NCBI RefSeq assembly: GCF_002868715.1
Contig: NZ_PKLZ01000008.1
Location: 372,001-436,000 of the forward strand
Source: Kineobactrum sediminis
GTDB taxonomy: Bacteria > Pseudomonadota > Gammaproteobacteria > Pseudomonadales > Halieaceae
Direction: 5' to 3'
DNA: 64,000 bases
Shown here: positions 17,799 to 25,653 of the stretch, one piece after another
Position numbering within the stretch: position 1 is the stretch's first letter
How the letters are laid out: each line of letters opens with the position of its first letter
Notes under the pieces: model-generated
What the model was told of the DNA's origin: nothing
Database searches by the model: none
The model's input: only the letters and a program-made list of their open reading frames with translations
Made by a program: the position numbers and the translations under genes

Positions 17799-19430
17799 GT
17801 GTCCACTGTCTATCAGATTTTTGCCGCCACCGCCGCGCAGGCCGGAAACAGTGCCTTCCTGCACATTCCCGCAGCGGCCACGCGCGCCTATGCGGAAGGT
17901 GCTGTCGATCTCACCTACGCGGAAGCGCTGTCGGGAATTGATGAACTGGCAGTCCACTACCAGCGACAAGGCTATGCACATCCCATGCGGGTTGCCCTGG
18001 TACTGGAAAACCGCGCCGATTTCTTCTTGCACTGGCTGGCACTGAACAGCCTGGGATGCAGCGTTATCCCCATCAGCCGCGACATGCAGGACGATGAAAT
18101 CGCCTACTTTCTCGAACATGGGGAAGCTTGCCTGGTGGTCGCCCTTGCCGAAGCACGGCAACACCTGGCGCAGCTATGCGCGGCACTGGATAACCCGTTA
18201 CCGGTAGTCAGCTGCGACGATCTCGCCACACTGCCAGCGGCCGTGACCAGAGGCGACGACTGCACCCCCGGCGGCAACACCGAGTGCGCACTACTGTATA
18301 CCTCCGGCAGCACCGGCAAGCCCAAGGCCTGCATACTGGACAACAGCTATTTCATTTTCGCCGGCGAGTGGTACAACGCCCTCGGCGGGCTTGCTGCGCT
18401 TCGCTACGGCCGCGAGCGCCTGCTGACACCGTTGCCGCTCACGCACATGAACGCGATGGCGGTATCGACCATGGCCATGGTCATGAGCGCGGGCTGTATT
18501 GTCCAGCTCGACCGCTTTCATCCGCGGGAATGGTGGCAAACCGTGCGCGAAAGTGACGCCACCATCGTGCATTATCTGGGCGTATTACCGGCGATTCTAC
18601 TGGAACTTCCGGAAGCAGCCGATGACGACTTCAGCGGTCGCGTCCGCTTTGGGTTCGGGGCCGGCGTTAACCCGAAACACCATGCCCTCTTCGAGCAACG
18701 CTTTGGCTTTCCGTTACTCGAAGCCTGGGCGATGACGGAGTCCGGAGTTGGCGGCAGTATCATCGCCAATCGCGAACCGCGCCACATCGGCACCTGTTGT
18801 TTTGGCAAGCCCCCCGAGACCCTTGAATACCAGCTGGTGGATGAACACAAACAGCCGGTAGCGCCCGGCCAGGAAGGTGAATTGCGGGTGCGCGCGGCTG
18901 GCGCTGATCCTCGCCGGGGATTTTTTTCCGGCTACCTGAAAAATCCCGAGGCGACTACAGAGGCCTGGCTGGACGGCTGGCTCAATACCGGGGATGTGGT
19001 GAGGGAGGGGCCCGATGGCAGCCTGCATTTCGTCGATCGCCGCAAAAACGTCATCCGCCGCTCCGGCGAGAACATCTCGGCACTTGAGGTTGAGGCGGCA
19101 CTGATATCGCACCCCCGGATTCAACAGGTGGTGGTGACCGCGGTACCGGATGAAATCAGGGGCGATGAGGTGGCAGCGGTCATTATTGCCAGCGGCACGG
19201 ACACCGGCGAAAACGACCGGCAGGCCCTTGCAGACGATATCACCCGACACTGCCTGCAACAACTTGCATACTATAAAGCCCCGGGCTACATCCTGTTCTG
19301 CGACACCCTGCCGGTGACAGCTTCCAACAAGCCGCGCCGCGCCGATATCAAGGCCCTGGCGCGAGAGCGAGTATCCGCGGGCGAGGCCCTCGACACCCGC
19401 TCTCTCAAGAAAAGGCAGCCCTCGCAATGA
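17799..19430 (+). CDS. ATP-dependent acyl/aryl-CoA ligase (AMP-forming, CaiC-like)
   Basis: The 543-residue adenylate-forming enzyme shows LLYTSGSTGKPKA (phosphate loop), FGFGAGVNP and AWAMTESG (adenine site), LNTGDVV, DRRKNVIRRSGENIS and a C-terminal catalytic Lys in ASNKPRR. The start is GTG at 17799 behind GAAAGGGA. Its nearest look is to carnitine/crotonobetaine-CoA-ligase-like enzymes rather than to benzoate-CoA ligases. It overlaps the next gene by ATGA. Given the thiolase-like and DUF35 genes that follow, it most likely activates an arylacetate-type acid such as dioxindole-3-acetate (inference). A 2-aminobenzoate ligase role is the alternative. Confidence 0.88.
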   Translation: MSTVYQIFAATAAQAGNSAFLHIPAAATRAYAEGAVDLTYAEALSGIDELAVHYQRQGYAHPMRVALVLENRADFFLHWLALNSLGCSVIPISRDMQDDEIAYFLEHGEACLVVALAEARQHLAQLCAALDNPLPVVSCDDLATLPAAVTRGDDCTPGGNTECALLYTSGSTGKPKACILDNSYFIFAGEWYNALGGLAALRYGRERLLTPLPLTHMNAMAVSTMAMVMSAGCIVQLDRFHPREWWQTVRESDATIVHYLGVLPAILLELPEAADDDFSGRVRFGFGAGVNPKHHALFEQRFGFPLLEAWAMTESGVGGSIIANREPRHIGTCCFGKPPETLEYQLVDEHKQPVAPGQEGELRVRAAGADPRRGFFSGYLKNPEATTEAWLDGWLNTGDVVREGPDGSLHFVDRRKNVIRRSGENISALEVEAALISHPRIQQVVVTAVPDEIRGDEVAAVIIASGTDTGENDRQALADDITRHCLQQLAYYKAPGYILFCDTLPVTASNKPRRADIKALARERVSAGEALDTRSLKKRQPSQ

Positions 19431-20611
19431 AGGACTACTCCGGAATCGCCCTCACCGCACCCATCAGCTTTGGCTACGCCAAACAAAGCCCGAAGGGAGC
19501 GGCCTGGTTTATCGGCCGCACCCTGCAGTTGATGCTGGCCCGGGCGGGACTGGGCAAGGATGATGTGGATGGTTTCGCCGTTTCCAGTTTTTCCCTGGGC
19601 ACTGATTCGGCGATCACCCTCACCCAGAATTTCGAGTTCAGTCCACGCTGGATAGAACAGCTACCCTATGGCGGCGCCTCGGGCATTCTGGCCCTGCGAC
19701 GCGCGGCGCGCGCTATCCAGGCGGGCGACGCCAGTATCGTTGCCTGCATTGGTGGCGATGGTGCCGCCCACCGCTCCTTTGAGGCCACCGCAGCCAACTT
19801 CAGCAGCTTTACCATAGACGCCTCATTTCCCTACGGTGGTGGTGGACCCAATGCGGCTTTCGGCCTGATCACCCAGCGTTACATGGATGAGTTTGATGCA
19901 CGCAGGGAAGACTTTGGTGCGATCGCGGTTGCCCAGCGCTATAACGCCAACCACTACCCCCCTGCCCTGCTGGGACACAAAACCCTATCGCTTGAGCAAT
20001 ATCTTTCCGCGCGCCCCATTGCCGGACCACTACACCTGTTTGACTGTGTCATGCCCTGCGCCGGTGGCGAAGGCTTTTTGATGATGAGCGAGGACCGTGC
20101 CCGGGCCCTTGGCCTGCCCTACTGCACTATTCTCGCAGCGGGCGAATTGCACAATGCCCACCGCGAGGACGATATCCAGTTGCGCGGTGGCTGGACAGAG
20201 TATGCGAACCAACTGTGGGCGATGGCCGGGCTGGGACCGGAGGACGTCGATATTCTGCAGACCTATGATGATTACCCGGTCATCAGCATGATGCAGATGG
20301 AAGACCTGGGCTTCTGTGGCAAGGGCGAGGCGCCACAATGGCTTAAAACCACTGACCTGCGCTTTGACGGCAGTGGCCCACAGCAGCACAAGCTGGCTCA
20401 CAACACGTCCGGGGGACAGCTCTCGGTAGGGCAGGCTGGCGCTGCCGCCGGCTATATGTCCGTGGTGGAGACGATACGACAGCTCACCGGGGATACCGAA
20501 GGCAATCAGGTGCCGGGTGCGAGACACGCCATGGTCAGTGGCTTCGGTATGATCAACTATGACCGCGGCCTCTGTTCGGCGGCCACTATTCTGGCAAGGA
20601 GCGACCGATGA
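19427..20611 (+). CDS. Thiolase-fold protein without thiolase Cys/His, probable retro-aldolase (Ltp2-like)
   Basis: The 394-residue protein has the SCPx-type thiolase fold. The nucleophile site, normally C-A-S-G, reads GGASG with Gly83 in place of Cys, and the usual GHP histidine region reads VGQAG. It is therefore not a thiolase. It keeps Tyr280 in QTYDDY and Tyr378 in GMINYDRG; from memory, the steroid side-chain aldolase Ltp2, a repurposed thiolase that pairs with a DUF35 protein, uses two tyrosines with the same spacing of 98. The DUF35 gene follows with an ATGA overlap. Retro-aldol cleavage of a tertiary beta-hydroxyacyl-CoA, such as dioxindole-3-acetyl-CoA to isatin and acetyl-CoA, would fit the operon (inference). 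Confidence 0.85.
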   Translation: MKDYSGIALTAPISFGYAKQSPKGAAWFIGRTLQLMLARAGLGKDDVDGFAVSSFSLGTDSAITLTQNFEFSPRWIEQLPYGGASGILALRRAARAIQAGDASIVACIGGDGAAHRSFEATAANFSSFTIDASFPYGGGGPNAAFGLITQRYMDEFDARREDFGAIAVAQRYNANHYPPALLGHKTLSLEQYLSARPIAGPLHLFDCVMPCAGGEGFLMMSEDRARALGLPYCTILAAGELHNAHREDDIQLRGGWTEYANQLWAMAGLGPEDVDILQTYDDYPVISMMQMEDLGFCGKGEAPQWLKTTDLRFDGSGPQQHKLAHNTSGGQLSVGQAGAAAGYMSVVETIRQLTGDTEGNQVPGARHAMVSGFGMINYDRGLCSAATILARSDR

Positions 20612-21177
20612 GCACCAGCCATACCATGAAACAGCGGCTCAAGCACAATCGGCCCTCGCTGCGCCAAAATGCGCGCCCGCCAAAACAGCGGACCCATCTC
20701 GGTAACGCTTTTACAGCGGCCAATTTACCGGTTGCCCTCGCGCTGCAGCACTGCAGCAACTGTGCCACCGTACAGTACCCGCCGCGGGAACTGTGCCGAC
20801 ACTGCCTGCAGGACACGCTGCTATGGCGCAGTACGGATACCGGCGGCGCGCTGGTAAGTCGTCTCGAATTGCACAATAGCCTCTGGGAGTACTTCAGGCG
20901 CCGCATCGCCACCGCACCCTGGCCGATCGCCAGTGTCCGCCTGGATTGCGGCGTCATTGTTCTCGCCCATCTGGCGCCTGCCACCTTTGGCGCCGGTATC
21001 ACCACTGAGATACCCGCCGCAACCCGGGTGCAGGTATTCAGCCATACTGACTGCTCACTCAACGCGGTACTGATCGCCGTTGACGGGCAAACGGCCATTG
21101 CCACCCGGGCCCAGCGCCGGGCTATTGCCGACGGCCTGGGCCTGCTTGAACCGGCCCACAAAACAGGGGGAATCTGA
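20608..21177 (+). CDS. DUF35 OB-fold protein with zinc ribbon, partner of the thiolase-like aldolase
   Basis: The 189-residue protein has a rubredoxin-like zinc ribbon with Cys49, Cys52, Cys63 and Cys66 (two CxxC pairs), followed by an OB-fold from about residue 70. DUF35 proteins form complexes with thiolase-superfamily enzymes and help bind acyl-CoA. The start overlaps the preceding stop by ATGA, and the next gene begins one base after its stop. An N-terminal basic stretch of about 40 residues precedes the ribbon and is longer than usual. It probably makes a 1:1 complex with the 19427 product. Confidence 0.86.
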   Translation: MSTSHTMKQRLKHNRPSLRQNARPPKQRTHLGNAFTAANLPVALALQHCSNCATVQYPPRELCRHCLQDTLLWRSTDTGGALVSRLELHNSLWEYFRRRIATAPWPIASVRLDCGVIVLAHLAPATFGAGITTEIPAATRVQVFSHTDCSLNAVLIAVDGQTAIATRAQRRAIADGLGLLEPAHKTGGI

Positions 21178-21178
21178 T

Positions 21179-21913
21179 ATGAGCAGCAGCCATCAAACCA
21201 TTGTGGTTACCGGAGGCAGTACCGGTATTGGTGCCGCCATTTGCCGACAATTCCTGGCGGAGGGCCACGAGGTGGTCAATCTGGCGCGACGCCCCCTGGA
21301 AGAGCAACATCCGCGTCTGCACAATATTGAACTGGACCTGAGCGACCGCGCTGCTACAGCCACCATAGCGGCCCGGGTCGCACGGGATTTCCAGGTCACG
21401 GGGCTGGTACATAATGCCGGCCTGATCCGCCCCAACCTGTTACCCGATGTCCAGCTGGACGATTTCGACTATCTGTCCCAGGTCCACATAGGAGCTGCGA
21501 TCAGCCTGGCCCAGGCCTTTCTGCCCGGCATGAAAGAACGCCACTTTGGTCGCATCATCCTGATCACCTCTCGCGCCGCTCTCGGCCTGCAGACCCGCAC
21601 CAGCTATTCCGCCACCAAATCGGGAATGATCGGCATGACCCGGACCTGGGCACTGGAACTGGGAGAGTCTGGCATCACCGTTAACAGTGTGGCCCCGGGC
21701 CCCATCAGCGCCACCGAAATGTTTCACGATGTGGTCCCCGAGGACAGTCCCAAAGTCGACGCCATGGCACAGAGCATTCCGGTAAGACGGCTCGGCGTAC
21801 CCGATGATGTCGCACGGGCCGTGAGCTTTTTCAACCATTCCGATAACGGCTTTATTACCGGACAAACGCTGATGGTCTGCGGTGGCTCAAGCCTGGGCTC
21901 ACTGGCCCTGTAA
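21179..21913 (+). CDS. Short-chain dehydrogenase/reductase
   Basis: The 244-residue SDR shows TGGSTGIG, HNAGLIRP, a catalytic Ser in ITSRAALG and YSATK as Tyr-Lys pair. Start ATG at 21179 follows GGGGGAAT; the longer upstream frame is inside the DUF35 gene. It lies directly before the Rieske dioxygenase, where SDRs often oxidise the cis-dihydrodiol, so it might act on the dioxygenase product; alternatively it acts on a CoA intermediate. The cofactor is not certain: no clear acidic residue after strand 2, with an RRP segment instead, leans to NADP. Confidence 0.87.
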   Translation: MSSSHQTIVVTGGSTGIGAAICRQFLAEGHEVVNLARRPLEEQHPRLHNIELDLSDRAATATIAARVARDFQVTGLVHNAGLIRPNLLPDVQLDDFDYLSQVHIGAAISLAQAFLPGMKERHFGRIILITSRAALGLQTRTSYSATKSGMIGMTRTWALELGESGITVNSVAPGPISATEMFHDVVPEDSPKVDAMAQSIPVRRLGVPDDVARAVSFFNHSDNGFITGQTLMVCGGSSLGSLAL

Positions 21914-21928
21914 GCGGAGGAATTACTT

Positions 21929-23251
21929 ATGAAAAACACAATCAGCAATGAAGAACTCGCGGGACTCGTAGAGCCGGCCCGGTTACACAAAAGACTGTAC
22001 CTGGACCCGGATATTTTTGAGCTTGAAATGGAGCGCATCTGGGGCCAGGCGTGGATCTTTATCGGTCATGAATCCCAGGTGCCCGCTACCGGTGATTTTT
22101 TCAGCACCAATATTACCCACAAGATTCCGGTGGTGATGATCCGCGATAAAGAGGGCCAGGTGCATGTCCTGCATAATCGCTGCGGCCATAAGGGCGCCAA
22201 GCTGGTAGAAAGCCGCGACGGGAATGTGCGCGGCGCGTTTCGCTGCCCGTATCACGGCTGGTCTTTCCGTCACGATGGCACTTTGCTCAAAATACCGAAT
22301 GAGAAGGGCTACGAAGGCACCGGCTTTGATCCCTCGGACAGCTGCAATAACATGCAACCAGTGGCCCAGGTAGAGAGCTATCGCGGCTTTGTCTTTGCCA
22401 CCCTGTCCAGTACTGCCCCGGACCTGAAGACCTGGCTTGGTGGTGCCGTCGATTGCCTCGATAATCTATGTGATCGCGCGCCCGAGGGCGAGGTGGAAGT
22501 CGCAGGCGGCGTATTGCGTTACGAGCACGAGTGTAACTGGAAGTTCATCCTGGAAAACCTCAACGACACCATGCACCCGATGGTGGTGCACCAGTCCGTG
22601 GTGCAGGCGGCGGAAGACTATATCGCCTCACTGCCGGCATCAGCCGCAAAGCAGCGCAGCGAAGCGGAAATCATTCCGCCGTTTGGGTCCTCCTACGAGA
22701 AGTTCGAGGATTCGGGTATTACCGGATTTCCCTATGGCCATCACTACGACGGCGGCAAGACCAGCATTCACGCCGACTACACGGTACTGCCCGCCTATCA
22801 CGAGGCCATGGTGAAGGCCTATGGCGAAGAGCGCACGCGGGAAATTTATTCGTTCAACACCCACAACACGCTGTATTACCCGTCACTGACGATCAAGACC
22901 GCGGTGCAGAACATCCGCGTCGTCCGGCCCATCGCGGTCGATCGCTTTGTGGTGGAAACCTGGTCCTTCCGGCTCAAGGGCGCACCCGAGGAAATGCTGC
23001 AGCGTACCCTGCTCTACTCCCGCTTGATCAACTCCTCTGCGGGCATGGTTGGCCCCGATGACCTCGAGGTCTATCGACGAGCACAGGAGGGGCTGCAGTC
23101 CAGCGCCAGCGATTGGGTGGAATTCCATCGCCAGTACGGCCGCGACCAGCAACTGCCGGACCGGGTGATCGGCGGCGGTACCAGCGATCTCGATATGCGC
23201 ACCCAGTACAAGGCGTGGCGCGAATACATGACCGGGGAGATAGCGCAATGA
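21929..23251 (+). CDS. Rieske non-heme iron dioxygenase, alpha subunit
   Basis: The 440-residue protein has a Rieske [2Fe-2S] domain with Cys85-x-His87 (NRCGHKG) and Cys106-x2-His109 (CPYHGW). The catalytic domain follows, with Asp213, His216 and His221 in NLNDTMHPMVVH for the bridge and the mononuclear iron site. The family inserts both atoms of O2 into aromatic substrates. The beta subunit overlaps it by ATGA. No ferredoxin or reductase component is encoded in the window, so electrons must come from elsewhere. In the proposed pathway it would attack the pyrrole ring of indole-3-acetate to form dioxindole-3-acetate, as described for iad-type loci. Benzoate/anthranilate-type oxygenation is the alternative. 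Confidence 0.9.
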   Translation: MKNTISNEELAGLVEPARLHKRLYLDPDIFELEMERIWGQAWIFIGHESQVPATGDFFSTNITHKIPVVMIRDKEGQVHVLHNRCGHKGAKLVESRDGNVRGAFRCPYHGWSFRHDGTLLKIPNEKGYEGTGFDPSDSCNNMQPVAQVESYRGFVFATLSSTAPDLKTWLGGAVDCLDNLCDRAPEGEVEVAGGVLRYEHECNWKFILENLNDTMHPMVVHQSVVQAAEDYIASLPASAAKQRSEAEIIPPFGSSYEKFEDSGITGFPYGHHYDGGKTSIHADYTVLPAYHEAMVKAYGEERTREIYSFNTHNTLYYPSLTIKTAVQNIRVVRPIAVDRFVVETWSFRLKGAPEEMLQRTLLYSRLINSSAGMVGPDDLEVYRRAQEGLQSSASDWVEFHRQYGRDQQLPDRVIGGGTSDLDMRTQYKAWREYMTGEIAQ

Positions 23252-23727
23252 CTGACCTGGATATCAAGGCCATCGAACAGTTTTTGTACCGGGAAGCCTC
23301 GCTGCTGGATCAGCCGGACCTGGACGCGTGGATGCAGCTGTTTACCGAGGACGGCACCTACTGGATGCCGGCCATGGAAAACCAGCCCGACCCGCTGAAT
23401 CATATCTCACATATTTACGATGATCGTGTAATGATGGAAATCCGCCGCCGCAATTTTGTGCATCCGCGCGCGGCCTCAAAAGAACCGGCCATACGCTGCT
23501 CTCACCTGCTCGGGAATATCCAGGCCCAGGGGAACACGGCGGACGGCGACCTGATAGTGACGTCAAACTTCCATGTAATCCTGTGGTATCGGGAAGAACA
23601 GCGCTGCTATGCGGGCACCTGTGAACATCATCTGGTAACGGCACCATCAGGATTCCTGATCCGTCACAAGCGGGTTAACCTGATCAATCCCGATGCCGCG
23701 CACAAATCGCTGATTATTTATCTGTAG
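23248..23727 (+). CDS. Aromatic-ring-hydroxylating dioxygenase, beta subunit
   Basis: The 159-residue protein has the cone-shaped NTF2-like fold of dioxygenase beta subunits, with FLYREASLLD near the start, WMQLFTEDGTYWMP, and a C-terminal KRVNLIN strand. It has no redox centre and stabilises the alpha3-beta3 hexamer. ATG at 23248 overlaps the alpha stop; the longer upstream frame lies in the alpha gene. It is the last gene of the operon that starts at 17386; two hairpins follow. Confidence 0.9.
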   Translation: MTDLDIKAIEQFLYREASLLDQPDLDAWMQLFTEDGTYWMPAMENQPDPLNHISHIYDDRVMMEIRRRNFVHPRAASKEPAIRCSHLLGNIQAQGNTADGDLIVTSNFHVILWYREEQRCYAGTCEHHLVTAPSGFLIRHKRVNLINPDAAHKSLIIYL

Positions 23728-23749
23728 ACAGCTTGGTGTGGTCAGTTGC

Positions 23750-23801
23750 CGGCAGGCCGGATAGGGTACTCCTGCCGCCGGCGAGGCACTATCACAGTGC
23801 C
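23750..23801. terminator. Two hairpins between convergent operons, possible bidirectional terminator
   Basis: CGGCAGG (23750-23756) pairs with CCTGCCG (23771-23777), and GGCACT (23785-23790) pairs with AGTGCC (23796-23801) over a five-base loop. Neither is followed by a strong U-tract on either strand, so intrinsic termination is uncertain. The position between the dioxygenase and P450 stops supports it. Confidence 0.4.
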
Positions 23802-23823
23802 GGAAAAACCCCACGGCATTACC

Positions 23824-25161
23824 TTATTTTCGGGCCTGCCACCGCACCGGCAATGACTTCACCCCGCGCTGGAAATTCGACCGCAGGAATTTTGGCTCAC
23901 CCACCAGTTCGAACGACTCGAACCGTGAGGTCAGCTCGGTAAACAATGCCCGCATCTGGGCCATGGCAAGCTGGCCGCCAATGCAGAAGTGAGGACCGCG
24001 CCCGAAACTGACATGCGGATTGGGGTTGCGTTCAATATCAAATGAAGACGGTTCGGCGAATGTCCTTTCATCATGATTTGCCGACAGGAATGACAACAAC
24101 ACCTTGTCCCCCGCGGGAATGGTAACACCGCCCAGCACGGTATCCTCGGATGCCGTGCGCCGGAAATTCATCACCGGCGTCCACCAGCGCAGCATTTCGT
24201 CCACCGCCCCGGGCATGGCGTCGGGATTGTTCTGCAGCGCACGCCAGCTCTGAGGGTGCTGCAACAGCGCGACCATGCCCCCCGGTATTGCATTGCGCAG
24301 TGTTTCATTGCCGGCCACGGCAAACAGCCAGAACATGTTTTCAAATTCGGCGACTGTCAGGGCGCCGCCCTCTTCATCAATCTGCGCCAGCAGAATCGAC
24401 ATGACATCGCTTCCGGGATGGGCGCGCTTGTGTTCAGCCAGCAGGTGAGCATAGCGGTACAGATCATCCATGCCACGACGGGACCGGGGATCCGGTATAT
24501 TACCGTCGGCATCCGGCACCGGCCGCAACTTCAGGGCCTCTCGTGCCATGGCGGTTCCGCCGGCCTCGTCGTGCCGCGACGATACCGAATACTCGGGGTC
24601 CTGGTAACCAATTACCCGGTTGGCCCAGTCGAACATGAGGTAGCGATCTTCCGAGGGCAGGCCAAAAATATCAGCGAGACACAACAGCGGCATATCCGCT
24701 GCAATATCCTTGACGAAATCACATTCACCGGATTGCCGGCCATCCATTACCCGATCAACGATACCGCGAGCATGATCGCAGATCCGGCTCTCGAGTTGTT
24801 TTATGGCTTTGGAGGTAAACGCATTGATCAGCATCCGCCGCAAACGCGTGTGATCGGGCGGATCCATATTCAGCATCATCTGCTGTACATAGGCGAGGTC
24901 TTCGGGTGTCGCGGGATCGCGGAGCTGGGTACCGCCCAAATGCGAGGAAAACACGCGGGCATTTTTCAGGGCCTCAAGACATTCCTTATGCCGGGTAACA
25001 AACCAGAAACCCTTGCCACCGGGCCACTGCGGCAGTACCTGCTCATCCACCCAGACCACTGGGGATTGCGCGCGCAATTGCGCAATTTTAGCGAAGGGTA
25101 CCTCCTGCTCGTATTGCAGGGGATCGTAAACAAAACGTAGATCTGTGCCGTTATGTGCCAT
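23824..25161 (-). CDS. Cytochrome P450
   Basis: The 445-residue bacterial class I P450 shows AVAGNETLRN (I-helix oxygen-binding region), the ExxR-type K-helix after DEMLRWWTPV, and the heme loop FGRGPHFCIGG with Cys393 as thiolate ligand. Its substrate is not evident; the family includes monoterpene, steroid and aromatic acid hydroxylases. It is the last gene of a three-gene operon (metallo-hydrolase fold, MarR, P450) with a 15-base gap to marR. No ferredoxin or ferredoxin reductase gene is nearby. The position between two aromatic clusters suggests an aromatic ligand or substrate (inference). Confidence 0.9.
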   Translation of the reverse strand: MAHNGTDLRFVYDPLQYEQEVPFAKIAQLRAQSPVVWVDEQVLPQWPGGKGFWFVTRHKECLEALKNARVFSSHLGGTQLRDPATPEDLAYVQQMMLNMDPPDHTRLRRMLINAFTSKAIKQLESRICDHARGIVDRVMDGRQSGECDFVKDIAADMPLLCLADIFGLPSEDRYLMFDWANRVIGYQDPEYSVSSRHDEAGGTAMAREALKLRPVPDADGNIPDPRSRRGMDDLYRYAHLLAEHKRAHPGSDVMSILLAQIDEEGGALTVAEFENMFWLFAVAGNETLRNAIPGGMVALLQHPQSWRALQNNPDAMPGAVDEMLRWWTPVMNFRRTASEDTVLGGVTIPAGDKVLLSFLSANHDERTFAEPSSFDIERNPNPHVSFGRGPHFCIGGQLAMAQMRALFTELTSRFESFELVGEPKFLRSNFQRGVKSLPVRWQARK

Positions 25162-25176
25162 AGCTGCCCTACCCCT

Positions 25177-25650
25177 TTAAATACGGCCGGCCTGCTCGCG
25201 CAGCTTGCCGAGCAGGTGCATCAAATCACGGTATTCGCCGGTGGAGAGACACTCCAGCAGCTGCAATTCCCAGGCCAGCGCTCGCGGCACCAGCTCACCA
25301 TACAACGCTTCACCAGTGCCGGTAAGAGCGAGATCCCGGGCCCTGTTGTCGTTTTCCGTGCGCCGCTGGAATATCAGGCTACGGTCCGTCAGGCTTTTCA
25401 CCGCCCGCGAAACCTTGCTTTTTTCCATTCCGGTGGTGATAACAATACGCTTGGCATTGAGTACGCCGTGTTCTGCGAGATTGGCTATCACCCGCCACTC
25501 GGGAATCGACAGGCCATATTCGTCCGCGTAAATCCGCGACAGCCCGGTGCTGATCCGATCGGCGAGATTATTAACCAGGTAGGGAAGAAACCTTTCCAGT
25601 TGCAATTCCCGACGGACGAATTGATCCGTGCTGTTCGCGGTGTCCGGCAT
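25177..25650 (-). CDS. MarR-family transcriptional regulator (second)
   Basis: The 157-residue MarR protein shows LSIPEWRVIANLAEHG, the recognition region GMEKSKVSRAVKSL (about residues 72-85) and the wing RRTENDNRARDL. It starts three bases after the stop of the metallo-hydrolase-fold gene and is cotranscribed with the P450. Its operator is probably the region upstream of 26616, where two inverted TAGTTGCA elements occur. It differs clearly from the first MarR at 6013, so the two likely bind different sites. Confidence 0.88.
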   Translation of the reverse strand: MPDTANSTDQFVRRELQLERFLPYLVNNLADRISTGLSRIYADEYGLSIPEWRVIANLAEHGVLNAKRIVITTGMEKSKVSRAVKSLTDRSLIFQRRTENDNRARDLALTGTGEALYGELVPRALAWELQLLECLSTGEYRDLMHLLGKLREQAGRI

Positions 25651-25653
25651 CTG

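Noticed and set aside
19427-20611. Working beta-ketothiolase
   Set aside because: The nucleophilic Cys and the GHP histidine are both replaced.
21929-23727. Anthranilate 1,2-dioxygenase (AntAB)
   Set aside because: No antC reductase or catechol genes are present, and the operon contains CoA-pathway genes that would be pointless if anthranilate were converted to catechol.
23785-23801. Strong rho-independent terminator
   Set aside because: The short hairpin has no U-tract on either strand, so it was kept only as a weak candidate.
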